Shown here one piece after another: positions 35,366 through 45,951 of a stretch of DNA of 64,000 nt. The translations under genes were made by a program, and so were the position numbers. The notes beneath the pieces are model-generated. The model ran no database searches. It was not told the DNA's origin and saw only the letters and a program-made list of their open reading frames with translations. Origin of the DNA: Brachionus plicatilis (lineage: Eukaryota; Rotifera; Eurotatoria; Ploima; Brachionidae); contig QEOQ01000573.1 of NCBI GenBank assembly GCA_010279815.1, forward strand, positions 431,233 to 495,232, written 5' to 3'. Positions within the stretch are counted from its first letter, which is position 1, and every line of letters begins with the position of its first letter.

Positions 35366-36297
35366 TATGTTCTATTGTGTTTTATAACAATTTTACATAC
35401 AACTTTGAAAATGCATTCAAAAAGTGCGATGTTTCAAATTTATTTTTTAAAAAAATATTTGGGGGTAAATTTTGCAATGTTATTATCAATGTTATTATTG
35501 AAATCTAAATATTCTATGTTTGGCATTACATATTTAGTTTTTATAGTTTTTAAAGAAGTTTTGATTAAATTAATTCTTTTTTCAAAAGAAAATCTGTTTT
35601 AAAAAACTGATCTATTATTCAATTTAAAAAAAAAAACTCATTGGCTTTTTAAATTTATCTAAAACAAAGAATTGATCAATCCGAATAAAAAAATTTAGCT
35701 TTAATTAAAAAAAGCCATAAAAAATAGATGACACTAATTACCGTATCCTTTTGCTGAGATTATGTCTAAAATCAACACCTCCAATTTTTTGAAAAAACAA
35801 CAACTTTTAAACTGTCATAAGATGAAATTTTTTAAAATTTTTTCTAAATTTATTAAGACCTTATCAACACCCCCGCCAAACACCCTTCAGCACAATATAT
35901 AGATTATGTCTTAAGAAATCTAAAGATTTGTAGGTTTTTGAAGAGGGTTCTTGGATGACGAATAAACTAAAATTTTACAAATGTTTGAAGTTAGCTTCGT
36001 TTTTTTAGGTGTCCTTTGATTCCAAATCAAATAATGAATTAAGCTAATTAAATCCGCTTTTAAATGAGCAAAAATTTTTGGATGTAATTTTTAATGCTGT
36101 AATTTGCCAAATTTTTGGACTGATCACTTGATAGGATAATAAAATCTGACTTTTCACAGCATTTAATTCAAAATTAAATTTCTGAAATTTTTATGATTGT
36201 TTGAGTGGTATGAGATGTCGTGCCTCATAAACATCGCACTTTTTGAATGCATTTTCAAAGTTGTATGTAAAATTGTTATAAAACACAATAGAACATA
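35366..36297. mobile_element. Inverted-repeat element with perfect 69-base arms
   Basis: Arms 35366-35434 and 36229-36297 are exact reverse complements (start TATGTTCTATTGTGTTTTAT). A TA at each outer edge could be a duplicated target. The ~794-base interior is AT-rich without a supported gene; open stretches there are low-complexity. Probably a non-autonomous Tc1/mariner-like element. Confidence 0.75.
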
Positions 36298-36594
36298 TTA
36301 GTTGTTTTTTAGATTAAAGTTAAGTTCGAATTTTAATTTAAAAAAAGATAGTTTTCGAATTTAATTTCAAAAACAAAAATAAATCAAATATAAATTCAAA
36401 TTTATCTTATATTCAAGATTTTATTCGAATATACTACTTTTTCAATAGTCTTTTCAATTTTATGTCCAAAAAGCTAATTCGATTTCATCACTAATTTTTT
36501 TGATTCAAAAAGTTGTAGATTCTTTTAATAGAAAGAAAAAAGTCTTTGACATATCCAAAGCTTTTGATAGAGTATGGCATGATAGACTTATCTA

Positions 36595-36763
36595 CAGTGG
36601 TTCTTGCTAAAATGAAATGGTCCGTTCCCGAAAAGGAATGGAATGGAGACGCATTCCATAAAAAACCATTCCCGTTCCGTTCCATTTCCATTCCATTCCA
36701 ACCGTTTTATTCCATTCCATTCCTTTTCGGGAACGGGCCATTTCATTTTAGCAAGAACCACTG
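36595..36763. mobile_element. Tc1/mariner-type miniature element in the LINE
   Basis: Inverted arms (36593-36647 and 36711-36765 including TA) match at 54 of 55 bases and begin CAGTGGTTCTTGCTAAAATG. TA lies on both sides. Removing the element plus one TA joins the LINE reading frame exactly (HDRLI to YKLIRF), which proves a TA duplication and a precise boundary. The centre is built of GGAATGGAA-type repeats. Confidence 0.92.
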
Positions 36764-37062
36764 TATAAGTTAATTAGATTTAAACTTCCTCCTTATCTTA
36801 TTTACTGGATTAGATCATTTCTTAATTCAAGATCTTATATAGTAAATGTAAATGGACATCTAAGTGATCAATATCCAATAAAAGCAGGAGTCCCACAAGG
36901 ATCAGTAATTAGTCCACTTCTTTCTAGAATTTTTATAAATCATATACTTAAAAGAAAAAAAAAACAAAACAAACCTCAATTACTCTCTCTTTTTTGCAGA
37001 TGATTTGGCTACTTTTTTTATTTTCAAAAATATAGTAAATATTTAGAACATGACTAATAAGT

Positions 37063-37490
37063 ATGATCTCCTATTTTGTGACTTAAAGTAGAATTGCACT
37101 GAAAAACATAATCCTTTCCATATTAAATTTTTTCGAATTTGTGACCCCCTATTTTGTGAATATTCAAAATTTGAAATAAAAATAAGACAAAAAGAAAGGA
37201 ACAAATTGCCATTCTTTTACATGTAAAATTATTTCGATTTTATGACATAAAAAAATTTAACATTGTTTTTTAATTAAGATTTTATTTACATTCATAAAAA
37301 AATGAGACGACAAATTTTCTTGATTTTAATTAAAATTTATTGAAATTATACATTTTTTGATTTTTTGGATGACTTGGAAAATATTTTTAAAAAAATTTTT
37401 TAATGATACTCTTTTTTATGAAATTGATGTCATAAAATTGATTTTATGATTAAAATTTGGATTACCCTGACACGTCACAAAATAGAGAAC
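37063..37490. mobile_element. Second insertion in the LINE, TATTTTGTGAC ends
   Basis: The reverse transcriptase frame stops making sense at about 37060 and resumes by about 37515. The intervening ~430 bases start CTCCTATTTTGTGAC and end GTCACAAAATAGAGAAC. An internal copy (GTGACCCCCTATTTTGTGA) lies near 37142. These short inverted ends suggest a miniature element; its exact limits are uncertain. Confidence 0.5.
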
Positions 37491-38241
37491 ACACTCAATC
37501 TAAAATAATCTGAAAAATGGCTTTTCAAATGGAAAATGAAAATTCCTATTGAAAAGTCATGTTACATGATCTTTGAGAAAAAAATATAAGTTAAAATCAA
37601 TCTTGACCTCAAAATTAATGGTAAAAATTTTATTAATGAGGAAAGAGTCAAACTCTTAGGTATTTCATTAGACTCAAAACTTACATTTTGTCCAATGGTG
37701 GATGAATTAAAAATGCGCTGTAATTCAAGGCTAAAAATAATAAAATATCTATCTAACAAGAAAAGGGGTCTGAAACCCAAAAAATTAGTTAATCTTTACA
37801 AATCTTTGATATAACCAATTTTAGATTATTCTTTTCCTTGTTTAAATTCATTTTCAGAAACTAACTTCAATAAATACAAGTTATTCAAAATTCATATCTG
37901 ATAGCAACTGATACATCCTTTGTACCACCAATATACACTGATTCTGCAAACTCTGCAATAAATCTGCAAAACTTAGGAAATTGAAAATTTGGGATGTTGT
38001 ATTAAAAATCCAACTCAACTTTAAATGGTGGTCCAGAGGATGTATCGGTTGCTGCAATTTACAGAACATGTTTTGGTCCTTCAGAACTTAGGCTTTGGGA
38101 ATTTTAATATTTTGTTTTTGATTTTTGTACCAATTCACAAATATATAACCTCTAATATACTTATCGATACTTATCTGATTTCATTTTTATTTAATTTTTT
38201 TTTTAATTTATAACTGAAGGAGCTTTAGGGTACAGACAAAC

Positions 38242-38244
38242 ATA

Positions 38245-38280
<36 letters not shown>
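38242..38280. repeat. (AAAT)n tract, LINE tail
   Basis: About nine AAAT/AATA units directly follow the LINE 3' end, as expected for target-primed reverse transcription of this LINE type. Similar tetranucleotide tails occur at 43896-43911 and, reversed, at 30506-30520. Confidence 0.85.
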
Positions 38281-38281
<1 letters not shown>

Positions 38282-38310
38282 CTGTTTAAGTCCAACATGA
38301 GCTTAAATAA

Positions 38311-38380
38311 ATTGACAGAATCCAGTCTGTACAATTCATGGAAGCCTCCTGTCAAAGAGTCTTTTGAGTGCGAAAATTGA
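38311..38380 (-). pseudogene. Partial copy of the RPUSD1-like gene with an internal deletion
   Basis: Bases 38313-38355 match 40323-40365 of the downstream RPUSD1-like gene with two differences, then jump to GAGTCTTTTGAGTGCGAAAA (parent 40412-40431). The copy thus holds the LTGGFH...RLDSV catalytic-loop region on the minus strand with about 45 bases lost, joined at a short TCAAA match. It starts ~30 bases after the LINE tail at 38280. It is non-functional. Two differences in 43 bases imply a fairly recent event. Confidence 0.85.
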
Positions 38381-38576
38381 TTTTTTTGTAAAATTACCAA
38401 ACTGCTTCAGAAAATTTTCAAGTTTTTTTTAAGGTTTTTGTTTTTTTGCTAGAAGTTTGTATCAATAAAAATTAAAGAGATAAAAAGTTTGAATTTTTTT
38501 TTTATCTTTTTATTAAAATTATATTATATTACACTCGAAATATCCGATGGGATAAAATTTTTCGTTTAATGACAAA

Positions 38577-39227
38577 TTAAGTCGCCAGGCGTTTGGCTTT
38601 TGGACCTTTAGTTTGCTTAAAAAATCTTTTGGCAACAAATTTTTTGTTGATTGTTGTTTCAAGAGAATTTGAAAAGCTAGAAATATTCAAAATAAAATTC
38701 TTGATAATCATCACAGTAATTGAACTTACTGTTCTGCCATTTCCTCGTCGTTAATTTCTTTTTCATCCGAATCTGATTTTTCTTTGCTTTCTCCGTCAGT
38801 TGGCTTCATTAGTTTCTAGAGAAAATTGTAAAAAAAAATCAAATTAAATGTGTGAACAAACTTCTATTTGTGGGTTAAAACCATTAAATGACATTCTCCC
38901 AAAACCAACACCATCAAAAATTGAATAACTAGATTCAACAATAACAGAACCTCTAGATTTGAAAATATCAAATTTAATTCACTAATTAACAATAAAAAAC
39001 AGTACACATTTGATTCAATTTTTTTCTCTTTATCAATATCCAAATACCAATGTTCATCATCAATTTGTCTCTGCTGTTCCTCAAAAGCCAATTCTTCTTG
39101 TCTTTCTATGGCAGTTCTTTTCATAAACTTAAATAATCTTTTAATTTAACAATTGATAAAATACGAAAAACATTTTTGTTACTTTCATTTGAAGCACATT
39201 AGAGGATAATTTCATTTTTGTCTTCAT
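38577..39227 (-). CDS. MPHOSPH6: M-phase phosphoprotein 6 (exosome cofactor), five exons
   Basis: Minus-strand exons 39183-39227, 39006-39127, 38862-38952, 38730-38815 and 38577-38676 give 147 residues with all GT-AG junctions in frame (45, 122, 91, 86, 100 bases). The human protein is about 160 residues. It is an RNA-binding cofactor of the nuclear exosome needed for 5.8S rRNA 3' processing. Matching blocks are LSSNVLQMKFMKR at the N-terminus, DDEHWYLDI (exon 2), GRMSFNGFNPQIEKLM (exons 3-4), DEEMAE before the last intron, and KKFVAKR in the last exon. Introns are 55, 53, 46 and 53 bases. The exon 2/3 boundary (AATGT|GTACTG) was chosen because it alone keeps the conserved frame. It ends ~520 bases before the RPUSD1-like gene on the same strand, so separate transcription is likely. 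Confidence 0.92.
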
Positions 39228-39354
39228 TTTTTTATTATTATTAAAATCTAAAATTTTAATAAACATTAAAATTCGGTGTAAAAATGGCAAATTTTAAGTT
39301 CATAAATTTTTTTTTCTAACTTATAAAAAAAAAATTATTTGAAATAATTATTTC

Positions 39355-39690
39355 ATAGAGTTTTTTTCATAGAATTTTTTTAAAGGTATAAAATATAGAA
39401 GAATAATTCATAGTAAATCAATCATAGAATTTTTTTTTCAGAATAATAGTCTCTCGTAATTTTTCAAAACAAATAAATTTAAAATTTTGTTCTTAAAAAA
39501 AAAAATCAATTTGTTTTTTTCTAAATATTATTCTGTTAAGTTTGTTAGATAATTTCTTTAAAAAAAATTCTTTCAGTTTGTTCCTATGAAACTTTCTCGC
39601 TCAAATTTATTATATGAGTTTTGTTTTATTTTATTAATTTTCTATTAATTAATTTTTCTATGAATTGATTCATCACCGTAAATATACAAA
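39355..39690. repeat. Dispersed repeat, related to 11110-11510
   Basis: Contains repeated CATAGA(A/G)TTTTTTT words and ends with TTAATTTTTCTATGAATTGATTCATCACCG, matching the distant copy in order and orientation. Family unknown. Confidence 0.5.
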
Positions 39691-39746
39691 TTTATGAACG
39701 CTGTCAAACGTTCATAGAAAAAGACTTAAAAATTTTTTTTTTAAAA

Positions 39747-40631
39747 TTAAATATTTAGTTTGTTGACAAAACAGTTAGGACTCCAGTCGGGATCAACTTC
39801 TGGAACAAAGGGATCAGGGGCCTTGGCCTTGATAAACATTCTATTCTTAGTATTTATTTTTATATTTAGTCTATATGAATGAAGCATAGTTCTGTATGAG
39901 TCAAAATCATCGATTCCATAGCATGTATCACCAATTATTGGATGCCCAAGATATTTTAGATGCACTCTCAACTGGTGTCTTCTTCCTGTTATGGGCTTTA
40001 TCAGTACTTTGGAGCAGTCTTTTGATTTGTATGTACCATACTCTAATATTTTGACCCTACTAATCGCTTTTTCAGGCTGCACACAGTTCTCTATTTTTTT
40101 TCCATTAATATCATAGGGAGTACATCTTGCATACTTGAGCCGAGTTGAATCTTCCCCTATTGGAACGTCAAGCTCAAACATACCATCTGAGTCTACTTGT
40201 TCAAACTTTAAGTGTCCGTGAACCAAAGCAATATAAAACTTGTCTGCATTTCCATTTCTGAAAGCATCAAAGCCAATTCTTTGCGAAAAATAATTTAAAG
40301 GTATGCATATACATCCACTTGTGACAGAATCCAGTCTGTGCAATACATGGAAGCCTCCTGTCAAACGTGGATCGAAATAATATGGAAATTTTTCTTTGAT
40401 TAGCTCAAAAAGAGTCTTTTGAGTGCGAAAAGTTTTATGATAGTCATAAAGAACCAAATCGTATGGTTTGTTTAAAATTAAAAAATGCTTCGACTTGTAC
40501 AAAACCTGTAAGCTTTCAGCTGTCAGGCATTTTTGCAGCTTTTTAAGAGTAAATTGTGATCTGTACCAATACACGTTTTTTAAGTAGACTACATTATGTG
40601 ATAATAGTTTTAAACTTTTGGAATTTGACAT
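39747..40631 (-). CDS. RPUSD1: RluA-family pseudouridine synthase, RPUSD1-like
   Basis: Single exon, 294 residues, ATG at 40631. The RluA-type enzymes turn uridine into pseudouridine in RNA. The catalytic motif HRLDSVTSG is at 98-106 with the essential aspartate at 101. The fold's start (FLILNKPYDLVLYD, about 50-63), the ITGRRHQLRVHL motif (about 222-233) and HPIIGDTCYG are all in place. The C-terminus ends DPFVPEVDPDW. The order and length match animal RPUSD1; RPUSD2-4 carry longer N-terminal parts. Cell location cannot be told; there is no clear mitochondrial presequence. A decayed partial copy lies at 38311-38380. Confidence 0.9.
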   Translation of the reverse strand: MSNSKSLKLLSHNVVYLKNVYWYRSQFTLKKLQKCLTAESLQVLYKSKHFLILNKPYDLVLYDYHKTFRTQKTLFELIKEKFPYYFDPRLTGGFHVLHRLDSVTSGCICIPLNYFSQRIGFDAFRNGNADKFYIALVHGHLKFEQVDSDGMFELDVPIGEDSTRLKYARCTPYDINGKKIENCVQPEKAISRVKILEYGTYKSKDCSKVLIKPITGRRHQLRVHLKYLGHPIIGDTCYGIDDFDSYRTMLHSYRLNIKINTKNRMFIKAKAPDPFVPEVDPDWSPNCFVNKLNI

Positions 40632-42418
40632 CTAAAATTAAAAAAAAAAAGATATTGTTAGGAATTTTTTTGTAATGGGTCATATTTCTAAACATATTCT
40701 TTAAAAGCTTAGAAAATTATGAAATGAGAATTTTTAAAAGATCTTAATTTTTAATCTGAAAATCTCAAAAACTAAGCACATTTCAAGAAAGCTCCTAAAA
40801 TTCTCTGGTTAATTGAGTTTCAGATTTTGAAAAAATAGAAAAAAAATTCAATTTTCAAAAGTGCATGTTAAAACTTTTAAAATATTATTACTTTGTAACA
40901 AAAGAGGGGATCATAAAATTTTTTAAAATTTGGGAACAGTTTTTTTTTAAGTAGATTCTCACTTCTATTTTTTTTTCTCTTTCTGTTGGTCAGAAATTTA
41001 TGTGGCCAACAAAATAACTACTTGATTGACTTAAAAATTACTTTTTTTAAAGTAAAGTCCTGCCTTTGCCTTTGACTTTAATTTTAGTGACTTAGACTAA
41101 AACTTGTGACTTTCAAACAAGCCTACTATTAAAAATAAAAAAATATTAAAAATTTTACTAATTTAATAAATAAAAAAAAATGATACACACAATGAGATGT
41201 AGAAGGTTTGAACACTTTTTAAAAATTAAATGCTTAGATATCTGAATTTGACAAAGAAAAATAAAGATTTGGATTTAAAAAAATTGTTTAATTTTTCTTA
41301 AAATTAAAAATTCAAAATATGATTTTTTTTAAAATTGCTCGGCTCTATGTAAATCCTCATCTTTTAGAATTTTAATTTTTTTAGTTAAGTTTTGATATAA
41401 TCATAAGAACAGTTTTTAAAATATTCTCACAATTTTTAAAATACAAACCTGATGCATTTAAAAATTATAAAATATAATTTTAAAGTCTTAAAGGCAACAA
41501 CAAAAAAAAAGTTTGCAAAAGGAAAATTTTTATTAAACTTAGTTTAATCCCATTTTTTTTTATTATTATTGCTATAAATTTTGTAAAATGTAAACTTAAA
41601 ATAAAATTATTTATGCTCTAGTGTCTAATTAACTTTCAATAACAATTTTTCCACACACATTTTATGTGTGCTGGTCTAGCGAAAAATTTAAAATTAAAAT
41701 TTGAAATTTTTTTAAATTTTTTTATTCAAGTTCATATAGAATTGAGTATGGGTTAGTTAGACTTGCGAGTGTGGTTGGCATAATATTCCCTTTTTTCCCA
41801 GAAGGATTCATAAAAATTGTAGTAAAATTTTGGATATTTTTTTTTTGCAGTAGAATATTGTAAATCGCTGTCAAATGAGTTTAATGACAATAAATAATTG
41901 CTAAAAATTTAGTTGTTAAATGGTTCTAATGTCAAAATGTTATATTATTTAATGTCAAAATTATTTAATGTTAATAGTAAAATAATGTCAAATTCGAATA
42001 ATTTATACAAAAAATATAATAAAGAAGAAAATTATTAAAAAAAAATTAATTGGTCAGCTGGCCGCCGTATTTTTCCAGTCTGCTGCTTACTGAATTTCAA
42101 CTCTTTCCTTTAAAGCGGAAGTTTTTACAAATTATAGCTGATTGACAATTTTTAACCTTTACATTGCCAAAGTTACTTTCAGATACTTTCATTTTTTTTT
42201 AATTTATAAAAGCAAAGTTTTTTCAAATATTGAGAAAATATTCGTAGCCTTAACATATTTTTGGTCATCTAAAGATTTTCAATTTCAAAAAAAATTAGAA
42301 CTTACATTAATTTTTGTTCCGTAAATGGCCTGCTTTGTTGTAACAAATATTTTTTTTAAAAATTATTTTCTTAATACAAGAAATAACAATAATTTCTTTA
42401 ATTTACAAATAACATTTA
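40632..42418. other. Intergenic, with fragments of an AAGTC-type repeat
   Basis: No gene seen. Bases about 41045-41125 (AAGTCCTGCCTTTGCC...TGACTTTAATTTTAGTGACTTAG) share TGACTTTAATTT(A)ATTTTAGTGACTTA with KIN17 intron 2 (60240-60275), so both are pieces of one dispersed element. The block at 42055-42110 is unusually G+C-rich (CAGCTGGCCGCCGTA) but unassigned. Confidence 0.45.
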
Positions 42419-42708
42419 AAGAGTGGTTATTGGTGAAAACAAATCTGACTGGAAGGCTGTAAAGAGTAGAGTACCCCAGGGCTCGGTCTTGGGGCCATTA
42501 CTATTCGTCATATTCATCAAGGATATTCCGGAAATAATCTCTCTCTTTTCTAAACTTTTCGCGGATTGTAAGATAATCGTGGTAATAAGAAATATGCCAG
42601 ATAGAGAACAACTGCAGGAAGATCTGGACAAGATGTCTAATTGGGCACAAGATTGGAAATGTTATTTAATTTGCTAAAATGTAAAAATATGCATGTTGGT
42701 AGTCAGAC

Positions 42709-44409
42709 CTATCGGACAAAGTCACTTCCGACAATTTTAAATTAAAAAATTGATTAAAAAGGTTTTAGTATAATAAAAATTTTATTGGTCATTTAGAAAA
42801 AAGAAGTTATAAAAATAACTAAATTTGTATAATAATATATAAAAAATTATAAAGATAAAGTGGAATGTGATCTAAATCACATCGAAAATGGCGTTCCAAA
42901 CACCTAACGAAAGAATCAACGTATTCGTGATCAAAGAATAAAGCGAAAAGTTGAATCATACAACGATTCAGATCACATTCAATATCTTAATAGCATAGGC
43001 AACTATTTTGATTTTATTCATAGTTACAAAAAAATTTTTATGTACAGTGTTTAAAGTTAAACTGTATAATGGATAAGATTACATCATTTTACGTAATTTT
43101 ACGTCAGAAAATGTAAGCTTACATAATAATACATTATTTCTTGTATGTAAGAAAATTTAAGATAATATAATCTTACGTAATTTTACGTAATATTACACTA
43201 GTTTAGTACTTTTTCTTACAATTAGCCCTCTAACAATGTAATAATATGTAATTTTCTGTCATATTTTTTGAGTAATGTAAATATTAGGAAAGTACCTATA
43301 TTTTTTTATAAAATTCAAATTTTTATTAATTTTTCACTTTTTCCTCTAAAATCCGGTTTTTTTTTGACCGTAAGCTTTTTGACGAAACTTACTTAAACTA
43401 GTGTAATTCTACGTAAAATTACGGAAGATTATGTTTTCATACCCATAATACAGTTTAACTTTAAACACTATATTATTATACAAATCTAGTAATTTTTATG
43501 ACAACTTTTTTCTAAATGACAAATAAAATTTTTCGGATGTCAGTAAACGTCACCACAAATTTAGAGAAAAAAATCACAAATTCAGTAAAAAAATCACAAA
43601 TTCAGTAAAAAAATTACTATTTCATTAAAAAAAAAACTAATTTGGTTTTTTATTCACAAAATCAATAAAACATATCTAATAGAGCGAAACTGTAACAAAT
43701 TAATATATTAATTCACTAATTAGTTAAACCTGCACTAATTTGATAAATATATAACTAAAACAGTACTCGATGAACTAATAAATTTTTAAAAATCAATTTA
43801 TATAAAACAAAAAATATAAATGCTTAACTTAACTTATTTTATTATATATATTTTTTTTTTATTCTGAAGGAGCACTAGCTCGATACATATAAACAAATAA
43901 ATAAATAAATGCTCAAATATAACTTTAAATAAAACTTAATAAAATGTCTTCAGAAGCAAATGAAATCAAAAGCTCAAGCATTCAAATAAGTTGTGAGAAG
44001 TATAACGCAAAAATGTTTAAAAAAAGAGGTTTTTATTGTCCAAATGGCTGTACAAAAAAAAATAGGTAATTTTTTATTTTTTTTACTTTTATTAATTAGT
44101 GAATTTTTTACTTAATTAGTATATAAAATTAAAATAAAGTTATGATTTAATTGAATTAGTGCTTTTTCATCTTTTTTTGTGATATTTTTTTATTTTTTGT
44201 ATTCTTTTTCTGAAATAAATATTATAAACTGAATTAGTTAATTGTTTATTGATTGTGTTTTTTTTTTACTAAATTAGTTAAGATTTTTACTGGATTTGTG
44301 GACAGATATTATTTATGCTCAAATTTTTCTTTTACTAAAACCCTTCTAATTAATTATTTAATTAAAAATTGTCGGATCGTAGCTTGTTGGAAGTGACTTT
44401 GTCGGATAG
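42709..44409. mobile_element. DNA transposon inserted in the LINE, with further nested elements
   Basis: Ends CTATC(G/C)GACAAAGTCACTTCC are inverted at 42709 and 44409 and the similarity runs inward ~60-70 bases (GACAATTTTAAATTAAA..., GGTTTTAGT). Inside are an inverted-repeat element (arms about 42770-42840 and 43475-43547), a miniature element (43044-43474), a LINE tail with AAAT units (43860-43912), and an exon-like ATG frame at 43944-44065. That frame carries CEKYN...FYCPNGCTKKN before a GGTAAT donor and is probably the start of a transposase with a Cys motif. The superfamily is not identified. Confidence 0.65.
43044..43474. mobile_element. Miniature element with CAGTGTTTAAAGTTAAACTGTA ends
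   Basis: Left arm from about 43044 (CAGTGTTTAAAGTTAAACTG TATAATGG) and right arm to about 43474 (CCATAATACAGTTTAACTTTAAACACT) are near-perfect inverse copies, next to TA on both sides. The interior is packed with TTACGTAATTTTACGT words in both directions. Tc1/mariner-type by its TA target. Confidence 0.7.
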
Positions 44410-44834
44410 ATCTCCCAGCCGTTAGACAATCAAACAAAAACACTAAAATCAGGATACCGCCAATAACTTATACAATGAAAAACTCAGATGGCACAAGACA
44501 AGACTTGGCAGAAACTGAGTCAGAAAGAGATCTTGGAATCCAGCTCACAAGAAATTTAAAATGGGATGACCAAGCTAAAATAGCTGCAAACAGAGCTAAC
44601 TCAGTATCGGTTTGGAACTCGTATATAAAAGGTGATATTAAAAAAATTGAGAGAGTCCAAAGAAGGGCCACAAAACTCGTACCAGAACTAAGGACACTAT
44701 CTTATGATGAAAAGCTTGCCAGATTAGACCTCACTACTCTTGAAGTGAGGAGAAACCGCGGCTCTGCGATCACATTCTATAAAATGCAAACGGAATAAAC
44801 TCGGTTAACTGATTACACCTAGTGAGGCTTTCTC

Positions 44835-44898
44835 ATCGATCAGGCTTCCGATCATGCACATTATTTGATAAATATGCATGATCGGAAGCCTGATCGAT
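44835..44898. repeat. Perfect 24-base-pair hairpin
   Basis: Arms 44835-44858 and 44875-44898 (ATCGATCAGGCTTCCGATCA TGCA and its inverse) are exact, with a 16-base AT-rich loop. It lies in the 3' part of the LINE at 42419-44798. It may be part of that LINE's 3' structure or a separate small palindrome. Confidence 0.85.
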
Positions 44899-45351
44899 CC
44901 AGGATTACTATTATTGTCGATAAATCACCATCACTAGGGAGAATACAGACTAAAGAAATTCAAATATAGAAAATCAACTAATTAGTTATTGTTTAAAGGC
45001 TGATCAGGACGTTTAAGCTGGTCTTTTCTGGCTAAAAAATGAATTTCATTTTGGCTTCTTTGACCAGAAAACTGTAAACGATTCCGGTGACAAGTGTTTC
45101 TTGCGAGAGTCTTTTTTATAGGTCCAATGATCAAATTTTCGAATTCAAAATTTGAAATCGGATAAGTGCAGAGACTGTAGAAAAAATTGTTTTTATTAAA
45201 GAAAATCTGTAATTTATTTCCGATTTATGACAAAAAAATTTAGAAATCTAATTTTTTTGATTAGTTAAATACAATTTTACAACTCTTTCTTTTAAAAACA
45301 TTTTAATTATTTAATAATACTTATCTAGTTAATATCTAAATAGCTGAAAAT

Positions 45352-45951
45352 CAGAGTTGGGAAACTGATACTGAATAACTGATCAGTATCAGTTAATTTC
45401 AGTTATCAGTTAAACTGAAACTGACCGATAACTGATTTTGAATTAACTGAGACTGACTGAAAACTGTTTTACTTTTGAATTAAAAAGGTTTGAAAATGAA
45501 CTTGATCTCTATTTAAGTGAAATAAATGAAAAAACAGAATGCAATATCCTAAGTTATTGGAAAAATCGGTCTAGAGATTTTAAAGTTTTATCTTTGTTAG
45601 TGAGAGATATTTATTCGATTCAAGCCAGCTCGGCACCTATCGAAAAATGTTTTTCTGGGTCTACATTTTTGATGAGACCACATAGAAGTAGATTCACTTA
45701 TAAAAATTTATCAAATATAATGTTTCTAAAATGTAATAAAAAATATATCATATCGTAAATATCCGTTTTAAATGTTAATTAGACTTTAATTTTTATAAAC
45801 TGTTTAATAAATAAACTAATTGTATCATTTTTCTAATTAACTGATTTTTAACTGATAACTGATACCCATTAACTGAGACTGATACTGAACTGATGCTCGA
45901 AAAACTGATACTGACTGAAAACTGATTTTTTTATAACTGATCCCAACTCTG
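45352..45951 (+). mobile_element. Internally deleted hAT transposon with 8-base target duplication
   Basis: The ends CAGAGTTGGGA...TCCCAACTCTG are 11-base inverted repeats flanked by CTGAAAAT on both sides (45344-45351 and 45952-45959). The 8-base duplication is diagnostic of hAT. Both subterminal regions are filled with AACTGATA/ACTGA words in both orientations, as expected for transposase binding sites. Only the C-terminal part of the transposase is left, so it is non-autonomous. Confidence 0.93.
45497..45759 (+). pseudogene. hAT transposase C-terminal dimerisation domain fragment
   Basis: The frame reads NELDLYLSEINE, ILSYWKNRSRDF, VLSLLVRDIYSIQASSAPIE and KCFSGSTFL, ending IISxx at a stop near 45759. 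The YWK...SSAPIEKCFS order is the hATC dimerisation domain. No N-terminal BED finger or catalytic core is present. The remaining frame has no internal stop. Confidence 0.88.

Larger units (their letters stand above)
36505..38280 (+). pseudogene. LINE reverse transcriptase split by two miniature elements
   Basis: Reading frame pieces give VDSFNRKKKV, DISKAFDRVWHDRL (broken at 36592), then from 36766 LIRFKLPPYLIYWIRSFLN, the AGVPQGSVISPLL block, and FADD near 37000 in another frame. After a second insertion come WKMKIPIEKS, LLGISLDSKL, LKMRCNSRLKII and LVNLYKSLI. The C-terminal part decays by 38100 and the 3' end is CTGAAGGAGCTTTAGGG... followed by an (AAAT)n tract to 38280. The element is 5'-truncated and inactivated by the insertions, stops and frameshifts. 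Confidence 0.85.
42419..44798 (+). pseudogene. LINE reverse transcriptase split by a DNA element, mutated active site
   Basis: Part 1 (42423-42708) reads WKAVKSRVPQGSVLGPLL, FVIFIKDIPEI, then LFADC where the catalytic FADD is expected, and DKMSNWAQDWK. Part 2 (44410-44798) reads RQSNKNTKIR, ESERDLGIQLTRNLKWDDQAK, then jumps from AANRANS straight to VSVWNSYIKG and RRATKLVPELR. About 30 residues normally between these blocks are lost in frame. So this copy has three defects: the second catalytic aspartate replaced by cysteine, a 1.7-kb insertion, and an in-frame deletion. The 5' end is missing. CR1-like, related to the copy at 26396. Confidence 0.88.

Noticed and set aside
37900..38055. 26-base inverted repeat (GATACATCC...GGATGTATC) in the LINE C-terminal region
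   Set aside because: Imperfect, short, and within coding-derived LINE sequence; no evidence of a separate element.
33523..40631. RNA-processing gene cluster as a functional operon
   Set aside because: Genes lie on both strands with transposon-filled spacers; shared theme is likely chance.
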